Origin: Chlorobium sp.
GTDB taxonomy: Bacteria; Bacteroidota; Chlorobiia; Chlorobiales; Chlorobiaceae
Reading direction: 5' to 3'
Assembly: GCA_028280025.1 (NCBI GenBank)
Contig: JANQMO010000044.1
Span: 97,578 to 161,577, forward strand
DNA length: 64,000 nt
Shown: positions 9,320-17,278 of the stretch, piece by piece
How the letters are laid out: every line of letters starts with the position of its first letter
Numbering within the stretch: the first letter of the stretch is position 1
Made by a program: the position numbers and the translations under genes
Notes under the pieces: generated by a model
Seen by the model: only the letters and a program-made list of their open reading frames with translations
Databases searched by the model: none
What the model was told of the DNA's origin: nothing

Positions 9320-10407
9320 ACTATTTCCTCTATGTTTATACATTCTGCGGCACCGAAGGCTCTCTTTTCTGTTGTCGTGATTATGGATTGCCCCGATCCC
9401 TCCAGTATGTGAAGAATCCTGTCTATTCTGTTTTCATCCAGTTCGCTGAAAAGGTCGTCAAGCAGAAAAACCGGACTTTCCTCGATGATCTCCCCGATCA
9501 TTCTTTGCAATGCGAGCTTCAAGGCTATGAGAAATGTTCTTATCTGTCCCTGAGATGCATATTTGCGTGCATCTATGCCATTGACGGTGAAAATCATATC
9601 GTCTCTATGCGGACCGATCAACGTCTGCTGCCGGACGATTTCCTGCGCCGCTATATCGTCAAAACGGTTCAGGATGCTTGCTTCGATGTCTTCTTTGCTC
9701 ATTCCCCCGGTTATCCTGCCGGACGACGGGTGATATCTGAATCCCGGAATTTCCTCCAGACCCAGTTCCGTATAGAGCGGCTTTACAACGTTTTCGAGTC
9801 TGTCGATGAAAGAAAGCCTTTCCTGAATGATCGACGCTCCAAGGTGAGCCAGCTTTTCTGTCCAGATATCGAAACTGGTTGTTATTTGCCGGTCTTCAGC
9901 ATAATGTGCAAGAAGAGCGTTTCTCTGCTGCAGAACACGTCTGTACTGGAGGATGTTATCGAGGTACGTCCTGTACGACTGCGAAAGCGCAGTATCGATG
10001 AATCGTCTCCTTTCCTGCGGAGATCCATTGACAATACCAAGATCATATGGTGTAAAGGTAACACATGGTATTTTTCCAATGATCCCGGAGAATTTCTTCA
10101 GCTCCTCGTTGTTGACGACTATCTTCTTCTCACGTGATTTTTCGTACGTGACCTTTACCGCCGTCTCTCTTCCGCTTTTATCGGTAAAGCGGCTTTTCAG
10201 AAGAAAATAGTCAGCATCGAACTTCAAACACTCCTTGTCGAGAGACCTGTTCATCCCTTTCGCCAGAGAGCAGTAGTGTATTGCTTCAAGAATATTGGTT
10301 TTTCCGGAACCGTTAGGTCCGTAAACAAGATTGACGCCTTGTGAGGGCACATAGGTCAGATCATGATGCTTTCTGAAATTGACGATGTGTGTTTCTTCCA
10401 GGTACAA
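9316..10407 (-). CDS. recF: DNA replication and repair protein RecF
   Basis: RecF is an SMC-like ATPase that with RecO and RecR loads RecA at gapped DNA. The 363-residue protein has Walker A GPNGSGKTN near residues 31-39, the conserved QERRRFID, the signature SQGQ (YASQGQIRTFL) and Walker B VFLLDDLFSELDENR. No ATG exists near the expected start; TTG at 10407 (reading MYLEETHIVNFRKH) is the best one, so translation may be weak or coupled to dnaN, which ends 17 bases upstream. The stop overlaps the start of the DUF721 gene. Confidence 0.95.
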   Translation of the reverse strand: MYLEETHIVNFRKHHDLTYVPSQGVNLVYGPNGSGKTNILEAIHYCSLAKGMNRSLDKECLKFDADYFLLKSRFTDKSGRETAVKVTYEKSREKKIVVNNEELKKFSGIIGKIPCVTFTPYDLGIVNGSPQERRRFIDTALSQSYRTYLDNILQYRRVLQQRNALLAHYAEDRQITTSFDIWTEKLAHLGASIIQERLSFIDRLENVVKPLYTELGLEEIPGFRYHPSSGRITGGMSKEDIEASILNRFDDIAAQEIVRQQTLIGPHRDDMIFTVNGIDARKYASQGQIRTFLIALKLALQRMIGEIIEESPVFLLDDLFSELDENRIDRILHILEGSGQSIITTTEKRAFGAAECINIEEIV

Positions 10408-10423
10408 TGATCGTGCAGGTATC

Positions 10424-11551
10424 TCAATTGTTGATTCTTACCGGCATGACCAGTATGATCAGATTTCCGCTGTCTTTCTCCTTTTCCGGTTTCAGAATAA
10501 CCGCCGTTGTCGGACTCCCCAGCTCGACGACGACATTTTCTTCATCGATATGCGCCAAAGCAGCTTCAATAAATTTTGAATTGAAACCGATATCGATAGT
10601 GTCACCTTCATAGGAGCAGGGAAGTGTTTCCTGTGCTGACTCGCCTTCGTTGATGTTTTCAGCGGCAAGCTTGAGAGCATCGGAAGAAATTGAAAAGCGA
10701 ATATCGCCTATGCTTGAAAATCTCCCAACCCTTTTCACTGAATCGTAAAAAAGTGAACGCTCGATGGACATTTTTTTATCGTTCTCGAGAGGTATGACAG
10801 CCTCATAATTCGGATACTGTTCCACGATGAGGGCTGCATCGAGTACGATATTGGCCGAAGAAAAACGAATGGTTTTATTTGACGAGTCAACGGAAACAGT
10901 AACCGTTCCCTCTTTGAGCAACTTCTGCAGGACGGATAACACCCGTGCCGGTATGACGACTTTCTGTTTTTCTTTCTGAGAAACGTCACATGATTTTCTG
11001 AACCGGACAAGACGGTGCCCGTCTGTCGATACTGCAGTAAGACTGCCGTTGTCAATTTCAAACAGAACCCCCATCATTGCCGGTCTCATACCGTCGATGC
11101 TGCATGCAAATATTGTTTTGTGAACAATATCGAGCAGTTCATCAACCTCCAGCTCAAACTCTATATCGAATGATGTATCCTGTTTCTCCGATTTACTTTC
11201 AAACGTACAGGGAATCTTGTAACGACCCTTGTCTGTCGTTATCCCGACAACCCCCTGTTCGCTCATCTGTTGACGATCGACCTCAAACACAACACCGGTA
11301 TCGTACATACTTCTGAGAAAATCCAGTATCGTACGTGCTTTGACGCCCATGTTTCCCTGATCATCCGACTCAACCTCGGTCAGTGCGGTAATGGACATTT
11401 CGCCGTCTGTTGCAAACAGTGTCAGATTCTGTTTGTCAAGAGTAAGATGCAGGTTCTCGTACCTTGGATCCAGAGCTTTGTTCGGAATTGCTTGTGTCAC
11501 CCCGTTTACGGCATCCTGAAAATGTTTGATTGAAGTCGAAAATTTCATCAT
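10424..11551 (-). CDS. dnaN: DNA polymerase III subunit beta (sliding clamp)
   Basis: The clamp encircles DNA and tethers the replicative polymerase. The 375-residue length is normal. Visible family features are the N-terminal KFSTSIKHFQDAV, FATDGEMSI in domain 1, the central TDGHRLVRFR, and the C-terminal LVMPVRINN that matches the usual VMPMRL ending. Two adjacent ATG codons occur at the start. The gene is followed closely by recF and is separated from dnaA by an AT-rich stretch holding a MITE. Confidence 0.97.
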   Translation of the reverse strand: MMKFSTSIKHFQDAVNGVTQAIPNKALDPRYENLHLTLDKQNLTLFATDGEMSITALTEVESDDQGNMGVKARTILDFLRSMYDTGVVFEVDRQQMSEQGVVGITTDKGRYKIPCTFESKSEKQDTSFDIEFELEVDELLDIVHKTIFACSIDGMRPAMMGVLFEIDNGSLTAVSTDGHRLVRFRKSCDVSQKEKQKVVIPARVLSVLQKLLKEGTVTVSVDSSNKTIRFSSANIVLDAALIVEQYPNYEAVIPLENDKKMSIERSLFYDSVKRVGRFSSIGDIRFSISSDALKLAAENINEGESAQETLPCSYEGDTIDIGFNSKFIEAALAHIDEENVVVELGSPTTAVILKPEKEKDSGNLIILVMPVRINN

Positions 11552-11837
11552 CTACATTATTTACTTTATTAAATATTTATTGTTCGTTGTTGTTATTGAG
11601 TGTGTGGAAATCTTGATTACAACGATTGACTTTGTTTAAGTATTTATATTTTAATGCCTTAAAAACCGCTTCCGTGAATTTCTGATGTTGATACTATGTT
11701 GATTGCCATACCGGGTTTTCAACATCCCCGATGATAAACTTTTTTTTCCTGTCAAACCTGTTGGTAAGCGGCCTGTTTTTTACTCTTTCTTCAACAGTGT
11801 ATCGACACGTTATGCACATAGTATTTTTCAACATACA
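11552..11837. promoter_or_regulatory. AT-rich dnaA-dnaN intergenic DNA with a DnaA box
   Basis: The 286 bases upstream of dnaN are strongly AT-rich (for example tattatttactttattaaa near 11555). They contain one perfect DnaA-box consensus TTATGCACA at 11810-11818. The dnaN promoter must lie here. In many bacteria this gap forms part of a two-part origin, so it could contain an unwinding element; that is inference. Confidence 0.5.
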
Positions 11838-12094
11838 CCTAAACTGAGCGTTTCAACAAATGCTCCATAATAGTAAGTTTTTTACAAACAATCTGTTCTA
11901 CTGTGTTTGTCGAGAGCTTATCCCTCACCTGTCAGGTAAGCCTGAAAAATGAAAAAGAGCCGCATGTATTGAAACCCTTCGGGATTGCCGATCATGCCAC
12001 ATCTGCTTCGTTACAGGGAACTTGCGGTAGAACACTACAGCGGCATTCCCTGTGCCTTGCATCTGTAGCATGCTCGACAATCGCTCAATTTAGG
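11838..12094. mobile_element. MITE, copy 1 (257 bp, in the dnaA-dnaN gap)
   Basis: This 257-bp element begins cctaaactgagcg and ends cgctcaatttagg, giving 13-bp terminal inverted repeats with one mismatch. A second copy of exactly the same length and closely similar sequence is at 63620-63876. The flanks ataca and acaca may be a 5-bp target duplication with one later change. No transposase frame is present; the open frame inside is short and not conserved as a protein. Five-base duplications and ends starting CCT would fit mobilisation by an IS1380-type transposase, but that family assignment is tentative. Confidence 0.85.
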
Positions 12095-12310
12095 ACACAA
12101 AAGCTCTACCCCGTAGTTTTCAGGGCTGTTGTGTTATTATCAAGGAAAGAATACGAACTTCTGACCGATTAACAGCGTATGTCCGGCATGCATTCCTCAC
12201 CGGTGCTTCCCTGTATGCCGCTGATGGCCGCCTTTTTCTCTTGTCGCTTATGCCGGAAGCGACCGGTCCTGTACCTGTTATTTTCCTGGAAGCCGCCGGA
12301 GAGTTTCCGC

Positions 12311-13783
12311 TTATATCGACATGATATCGATTCGTTTTTTCAATTCGTCTACGTGATTTTTCGCCTCTGTAGATGTCTTTACCTTATTTCGTACGGTGTT
12401 GTACCCGTGGATTACCGTTGAATGATCTCTGCCGCCGAAGTGCAGGCCGATAGTCTTGAGCGAGGAGTCAGTCAGTTCTTTGCTCAAGAACATAGCCATC
12501 TGCCGTCCTGTCGCAATCTCTTTCTTTTTTGATTTCCCTTTGAGGTCATTGGGCGTTATGGAAAAATAGGAACAGATAGCTTTTTCAATCGTTTCAAGGG
12601 TCAGCTGCCGCGAAGGTGTTCTGATAATGTCTTTCAGCGTGGATTTTGTGAAAGCAAGATCGATGTCCTGGTTGTCAAGCGAATGGGCTGCCAGAAGCTT
12701 GACAATGCACCCCTCAATATCCCTTACATTATCGGTGACATTGGTTGCGATAAACTCTATGACATTGGCTTCGAAGGTCAGGCCGCTCTGTTCCAGTTTG
12801 CTGTTGATAATTGCTTTTCGTGTTTCGTAGTCAGGAGGATGAATGTCGGCTGAAAGCCCCCAGTTGAAACGTGATATCAGCCTGTCTTCTATTCCCCGTA
12901 TCTCTTTTATAGGCCTGTCGGAAGAAAGGATGATCTGTTTATTGCCCTGATGCAGGGTGTTGAAAATGTGAAATATTTCTTCCTGTGTTTTTTCCTTGCC
13001 CGCAAAAAACTGTATGTCATCGATGATCAGTACATCGACTTTCCGGTAGAATGAAGAAAACTCACCGATATTGCCGTTCTGTATGGCGTTGACAAAATCA
13101 ACGGCAAATTTTTCGCTCGAAACGTAGAGCACGCATTGCGACATGTTGTTTTCGCGAACATGATTGCCGATTGCCTGTGTCATATGTGTCTTGCCCAGGC
13201 CGACACCGCCATAAATGACAAGCGGATTGAATGCGCTCTGTCCGGGGTTCTGGGATACTGACTTGGAAGCGGCAAAAGCCAATGAGTTGCAATCGCCGCG
13301 TATGAGTGTGTCGAAGGTGTATTTCGGGTTAAGATGGCTTTCGAACTTTGTTCTGTAACGTTCCAGCATGTCCCGTTCGACAGAAACCCCGTTATTCTGG
13401 GAACAGTTGCTGTCATGAAGAGCTGAATTGATGCTCTGATGAGGCAGTTCAATCGTGACCGGTTGGTTCTGGGATTTGTCCATCACAATGGAATACATCA
13501 GCTTTCCTTCGGAACCAAGTATATCCCTGAGTACCTGTTTCAGCTGCCCGGAATAGTTTTCTTCAATCCATTCATAGAAAAACTGGCTTGGTACTTCAAT
13601 CGTGAGCTCATTGTCTGTCAGATCAAGGGGTGTGATCGGAGCGAACCATGTCTTGAATTCCTGGTCGTTGAGTTTTTCCCGGAGAACATTCAGACAGGAT
13701 GTCCATATTCTGACTGCGCCGTTATTTTGCTTACCGTTGCTGTGTGGGTTGTCATCGGCTTCATTCAGGGGCTGAGAGGTCAT
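12311..13783 (-). CDS. dnaA: Chromosomal replication initiator protein DnaA
   Basis: DnaA binds DnaA boxes at oriC and opens the duplex. The protein has the N-terminal domain I (WTSCLNVLREKLNDQEFKTWF), a variable linker, and an AAA+ core with Walker A GGVGLGKTH (about residue 192-200) and Walker B VLIIDDIQF. The C-terminal helix-turn-helix has the signature GGRDHSTVIHG. I use ATG 13783 (490 residues). A TTG at 13810 would add nine residues, and neither has a strong ribosome site. The gene reads away from the presumed origin at 13784-14218. Confidence 0.97.
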   Translation of the reverse strand: MTSQPLNEADDNPHSNGKQNNGAVRIWTSCLNVLREKLNDQEFKTWFAPITPLDLTDNELTIEVPSQFFYEWIEENYSGQLKQVLRDILGSEGKLMYSIVMDKSQNQPVTIELPHQSINSALHDSNCSQNNGVSVERDMLERYRTKFESHLNPKYTFDTLIRGDCNSLAFAASKSVSQNPGQSAFNPLVIYGGVGLGKTHMTQAIGNHVRENNMSQCVLYVSSEKFAVDFVNAIQNGNIGEFSSFYRKVDVLIIDDIQFFAGKEKTQEEIFHIFNTLHQGNKQIILSSDRPIKEIRGIEDRLISRFNWGLSADIHPPDYETRKAIINSKLEQSGLTFEANVIEFIATNVTDNVRDIEGCIVKLLAAHSLDNQDIDLAFTKSTLKDIIRTPSRQLTLETIEKAICSYFSITPNDLKGKSKKKEIATGRQMAMFLSKELTDSSLKTIGLHFGGRDHSTVIHGYNTVRNKVKTSTEAKNHVDELKKRIDIMSI

Positions 13784-14218
13784 GAAATTGTTACATTTGA
13801 ATGTGAACAAGCTCTTCAGGGAGAGGTCATCAACAATTGCTGTCAGTAAATTACATTTTTAGAGGAACAAAAAACAAATCAGGAATCGAAAAGTTATGGA
13901 TATGTAAACCATTCTCCGCGCCCGAGTTATCAACACTCCATATGATTATTTTGAAATGACTTATGGATTCCCGAGACTTTTCTTGTCAACACGCGCCGAT
14001 GGCGCTTTGAGCAGGGTTTTGGCGGGGCTCGGGGGGAGAGATTTTTTTTTGTCAACAACTTATCAACATCGCGTTGATCTCTTGGTATAATGTGGATCGA
14101 GTCTAAAAAAGAACTGCTTAAATGAGGCCCTTCAGGTTGGATTTCAGAAATCATTATGCTAAATTCTATGCCCTGTATTTTAGAATGAGAATATGAGAAC
14201 AGCGAGGAGCGATATATC
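13784..14218. other. Candidate replication origin (oriC) between dnaA and rpmH
   Basis: This 435-base divergent gap has four DnaA-box-like 9-mers in the same orientation. Two are TTATCAACA (13927-13935, 14060-14068) and two are TTGTCAACA (13983-13991, 14049-14057), each one or two bases from TTATCCACA. A T-rich run lies at 14041-14050, directly beside the closely spaced pair at 14049-14068. It also must hold the divergent promoters of dnaA and rpmH. The setting (dnaA on one side, rpmH-rnpA-yidC on the other) is the classical origin arrangement. No experiment is implied. Confidence 0.65.
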
Positions 14219-14380
14219 ATGAAAAGAACTTTTCAGCCGCATAACAGAAAAAGGCGGAACAAACACGGCTTTCGTCATCGTATGGCTTCAAAAAACGGGC
14301 GGAGAATCATCGCTTCACGAAGAGCGAAAGGGCGCCATTCGCTCAGTGTAAGCAGCGAAATGGGATCGAGAAAAAAATAG
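14219..14380 (+). CDS. rpmH: 50S ribosomal protein L34
   Basis: L34 is a small, highly basic protein of the large ribosomal subunit. The 53-residue product starts MKRTFQPHNRKRRNKHGFR and continues with RMASKNGRRIIASRRAKGRHSLSV, the conserved L34 pattern. A gaggag ribosome site precedes the ATG. It is the first gene of the rightward rpmH-rnpA-yidD-yidC operon. Confidence 0.98.
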   Translation: MKRTFQPHNRKRRNKHGFRHRMASKNGRRIIASRRAKGRHSLSVSSEMGSRKK

Positions 14381-14406
14381 CCTGAAGGATAATCCTTGCG
14401 CTGCCT

Positions 14407-14829
14407 GTGGAGACTGCCCGACAGCATACGCTGAAAAAGTATGAGATAGTAAGGGGGAAAAAATACATATCGACACTTTTCAGTTCGGGCCGCAGCATGA
14501 AAGGGCGGTTCATCAAGGCGGTATATGTTCCGATAGACATGCATACCAGAAGTAACCGGTGCCTGCCCATGGTCTTGTATGTGGTCGGTCGAAAACTCAG
14601 ACCGGATGCTGTTGACAGGAACAGGATCAGACGCTTGATGAAAGAGGCTTACAGGCATGAAAAACCGGCTGCTCGTCGATGCGCTCAACGTTTAGCCGGA
14701 GAAAAAGACCGAAAACTCTGCATAGCGTTTATTTTTACGGGACGCGGGAAAAAACTTCCTTCTCCCGAGCGGTTCAGGGATGAAATAAGGACACTGCTTA
14801 CCGGCATAGCCGCCTCGGGTTATCAATAA
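14407..14829 (+). CDS. rnpA: Ribonuclease P protein component
   Basis: RnpA is the protein cofactor of RNase P, which trims the 5' ends of tRNA precursors. The 140-residue basic protein contains the family signature RNRIRRLMKEAYR after VVGRKLRPDAVD. Translation seems to begin at GTG 14407, with gaagga about 14 bases upstream; no ATG is available before the conserved part. It lies 26 bases after rpmH in the usual operon. Confidence 0.93.
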   Translation: METARQHTLKKYEIVRGKKYISTLFSSGRSMKGRFIKAVYVPIDMHTRSNRCLPMVLYVVGRKLRPDAVDRNRIRRLMKEAYRHEKPAARRCAQRLAGEKDRKLCIAFIFTGRGKKLPSPERFRDEIRTLLTGIAASGYQ

Positions 14830-14891
14830 CATCAAGGTTGTCTCTAAGCGGTTTCACGTTCAGAAGGACACCATTACAGCACAGGAATATC

Positions 14892-15167
14892 ATGGAACAC
14901 AACGCAGTCTGGAAAATCATCAACCAGGTGCCGATTCTTCTGATAACGTTTTACAGGACATATATCTCGCCTCTTTCCGGTCCAACGTGCCGGTTCTACC
15001 CTACCTGTTCTCAGTACGCACTGGAAGCGTTCCAATCCTATAATTTTTTTTATGCAGCGCTGTTGACAGTGTGGCGCGTTTTACGCTGCAATCCTTTTTC
15101 AAAAGGAGGATACGATCCGCTCCCCCGGCCCGGCAGAACAATTAATTCAAACGATACTAAAACGTGA
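14892..15167 (+). CDS. yidD: Membrane protein insertion efficiency factor YidD
   Basis: YidD is a small membrane-associated protein that assists YidC. The conserved core is easy to see: FYRTYISPLSGPTCRFYPTCSQYALEAF, then CNPFSKGGYDPLP. I start it at ATG 14892 (MEHNAVWKII, 91 residues), which has agga six bases upstream, rather than at a TTG 54 bases earlier. It ends 4 bases before yidC. Confidence 0.95.
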   Translation: MEHNAVWKIINQVPILLITFYRTYISPLSGPTCRFYPTCSQYALEAFQSYNFFYAALLTVWRVLRCNPFSKGGYDPLPRPGRTINSNDTKT

Positions 15168-15171
15168 TATA

Positions 15172-16935
15172 ATGGATAGAAATTCAGTCATTGGTCTTGT
15201 TCTGATAGGTTTGATCATGATTGTGTGGATGCAGCTCATGGCTCCGGAAAGAAATCCTGTTCAGGACATGGCACAGAGAGACACAACGCTGGTGCGGGAA
15301 TCTGACGCCTCTCAAGAAAGCACGAAACAGGCTGCTCCTGAAAAGCCGGAAGAAAGCCTCGGAGAATTCTCGTCACTGTCACAAGGTCAGGAACACAACG
15401 TGACTATCGATAACGATCTGTTCACGGCGGTTTTTTCTTCCCGTGGGGCAACGATGAAGTCCATGATTCTTAAAGAGCATCTCAATGCCGAAAGAGAGCG
15501 ATTTGATCTTGTGAAAAACAGCGACAGCGGCGCACTTTCTCTTTTTTTTCTGACACGTGACGGCAAGAAGATCGATACAAGGGATCTTTATTTCAGCGCT
15601 GCCGACCAGGAGCGTGACGTTATGCTGAGCGGCGATGAAACCTATACGCTTTCCTACAGTCTCGATATTGATCCGGAACGAAGCCTCACGATTGCCTACA
15701 CCTTTTCCGGGGACAGCTATACGATTGGATACGATATCGAGATGAAAGGTTTCGAAGACCTGCTGACGGGCGACGAGTACCAGGTTGAATGGGATGGCGG
15801 TTTGCTGCATTCGGAAAAAAACCATGAAGACGAAATGCAAAATTCATGGGCTTCGGCTTATATGGGGGGAAGCCTCTTGAAGGTCGATGCCAGCGACGCC
15901 TCCAGAAATTATCGGGAGGAACAGTCGGGGGTGGCAGCATGGATTTCGGTTAAAACCAAATATTTTGTTGCAGCACTCATTCCGGCATCGCCGACTGAGG
16001 GGGTGTATCTCACGGGGAACCGAAAGACGGGAGAACATTTTGAAGACTATATCGCGGCACTGAAGTTCAAGCTTCCTTCGGGAGAAAATACCCATAGTGA
16101 GCGTCTCAGGCTCTATGTCGGCCCGGTCGATTATAATGTGCTGCACGATCTTGGCGTGAATCTCGAAAAGATCATGGATTTTGGCTGGGACTGGCTGACA
16201 AGGCCTTTTGCCGAGTATGTCATTCTGCCCATTTTTAATCTCCTCAACAAGTTCATCGGGAACTACGGCTTGATTATCATCATTTTCGCGTTCCTCATCA
16301 AGCTGGTCACCTACCCGCTGACCATGGCCTCGACCAAATCCATGAAAAAAATGGCCGCTCTTCAACCGATGATGAAAGAGCTGCAGGAAAAGTACAAGGA
16401 TAATCCCCAGAAAATGCAGAGCGAACTGGGACGAATATACAAGGAAGCCGGTGTCAATCCGCTTGGCGGGTGTTTGCCGGTGCTTATCCAGATGCCGCTT
16501 CTTTTTGCAATGTTCTATGTTTTCCGCTCTTCCATCGAACTCCGGCAGGAATCCTTTCTCTGGGCGAGGGACCTTTCCCTGCCCGATTCCATACTGGACC
16601 TGGGTTTCAGCATCCCCCTGTATGGCGACCATATTGCGCTGTTTCCGATTCTCATGGGAGGAGCGGTCTACCTGCAGCAGAAGATAACGCCGACGACACA
16701 GACCAACGAGCAGATGAAAATCATGATGTATATTTTCCCTGTCATGATGCTGCTCTTTTTCAATAATCTGCCTTCGGGACTTGGCCTTTACTATCTGATG
16801 TTCAACGTGTTCAGCATTGCCCAGACATACTATATCAACAAGACATCCTCTGCGGATGATCTTCCGGAGATAGCACCGGCAAAGCCGGCACAGAAGCCGC
16901 CCAAAAAGAAAAAAGGCGGTAGCAAGAAACACTGA
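15172..16935 (+). CDS. yidC: Membrane protein insertase YidC
   Basis: YidC inserts and folds inner-membrane proteins, alone or with SecYEG. The 587-residue protein is of the Gram-negative type. It has an N-terminal membrane anchor (about residues 5-22), a large periplasmic domain of some 300 residues, then the conserved five-helix core (from about residue 345). The core includes LIKLVTYPLT, the amphipathic MKKMAALQPMMKELQEKY, NPLGGCLPVLIQMPLLFAMF and the final LPSGLGLYYLMFN. The tail is lysine-rich (PPKKKKGGSKKH), as is common for ribosome contact. Confidence 0.97.
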   Translation: MDRNSVIGLVLIGLIMIVWMQLMAPERNPVQDMAQRDTTLVRESDASQESTKQAAPEKPEESLGEFSSLSQGQEHNVTIDNDLFTAVFSSRGATMKSMILKEHLNAERERFDLVKNSDSGALSLFFLTRDGKKIDTRDLYFSAADQERDVMLSGDETYTLSYSLDIDPERSLTIAYTFSGDSYTIGYDIEMKGFEDLLTGDEYQVEWDGGLLHSEKNHEDEMQNSWASAYMGGSLLKVDASDASRNYREEQSGVAAWISVKTKYFVAALIPASPTEGVYLTGNRKTGEHFEDYIAALKFKLPSGENTHSERLRLYVGPVDYNVLHDLGVNLEKIMDFGWDWLTRPFAEYVILPIFNLLNKFIGNYGLIIIIFAFLIKLVTYPLTMASTKSMKKMAALQPMMKELQEKYKDNPQKMQSELGRIYKEAGVNPLGGCLPVLIQMPLLFAMFYVFRSSIELRQESFLWARDLSLPDSILDLGFSIPLYGDHIALFPILMGGAVYLQQKITPTTQTNEQMKIMMYIFPVMMLLFFNNLPSGLGLYYLMFNVFSIAQTYYINKTSSADDLPEIAPAKPAQKPPKKKKGGSKKH

Positions 16936-17164
16936 GACCTTTTCTTTCGATTCTGCGCCCCGGTTCCCGCCAGATGGCCGGGGCTTGTAACCCGGTTGTT
17001 TTCCATTGCTGTTTCCTTCCTGTCCCGGCTTTTCTGTTTATCCTGGTCAGGAGGCCGGGAAGCTGTTTTCGTCCCTTTCGTTTTCCTGCTTGCGTTCGGC
17101 ATGTCAGAATGTATACTTTGTATGGGGCGGGAGTTCCCGCAGCGTCCGGCGGAATGGGGGAGAT

Positions 17165-17278
17165 ATGGCTGACCCTTGGGTTCTTGCTGCCGGAATCGTT
17201 ACCGGTACGGTCACTGCAGGTTTTATCTCTGCACTGCCGGGTTGGGTATTGAAACGACAAAGCAGCATACAACAGTGA
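17165..17278 (+). CDS. Putative 37-residue membrane protein coupled to the ROK gene
   Basis: This short frame encodes MADPWVLAAGIVTGTVTAGF and then a short tail ending KRQSSIQQ. One glycine-rich hydrophobic segment (about residues 5-29) is followed by a positive end, the pattern of a single-span membrane protein. It has a strong ggggga ribosome site five bases before ATG. Its TGA overlaps the GTG start of the next gene as GTGA, which suggests translational coupling. I do not recognise a family. Confidence 0.55.
   Translation: MADPWVLAAGIVTGTVTAGFISALPGWVLKRQSSIQQ

Noticed and set aside
10130..10137. TCACGTGA core inside recF, as a third parS
   Set aside because: Only the central 8 bases fit; the flanks do not match the parS arms.
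11903..12172. Open frame through MITE copy 1 that resembles one in copy 2
   Set aside because: The shared peptide reflects DNA identity of the element; start and end differ between copies and the frame runs out into unrelated flanks.
12243..12263. Perfect 7-bp inverted repeat (gtcgctt/aagcgac) after dnaA as a terminator
   Set aside because: On the dnaA strand the hairpin is followed by A, not T, so it does not fit a rho-independent terminator.
16957..16984. gccccgg/ccggggc hairpin after yidC as a terminator
   Set aside because: The stem is good but the loop is long and no T run follows.
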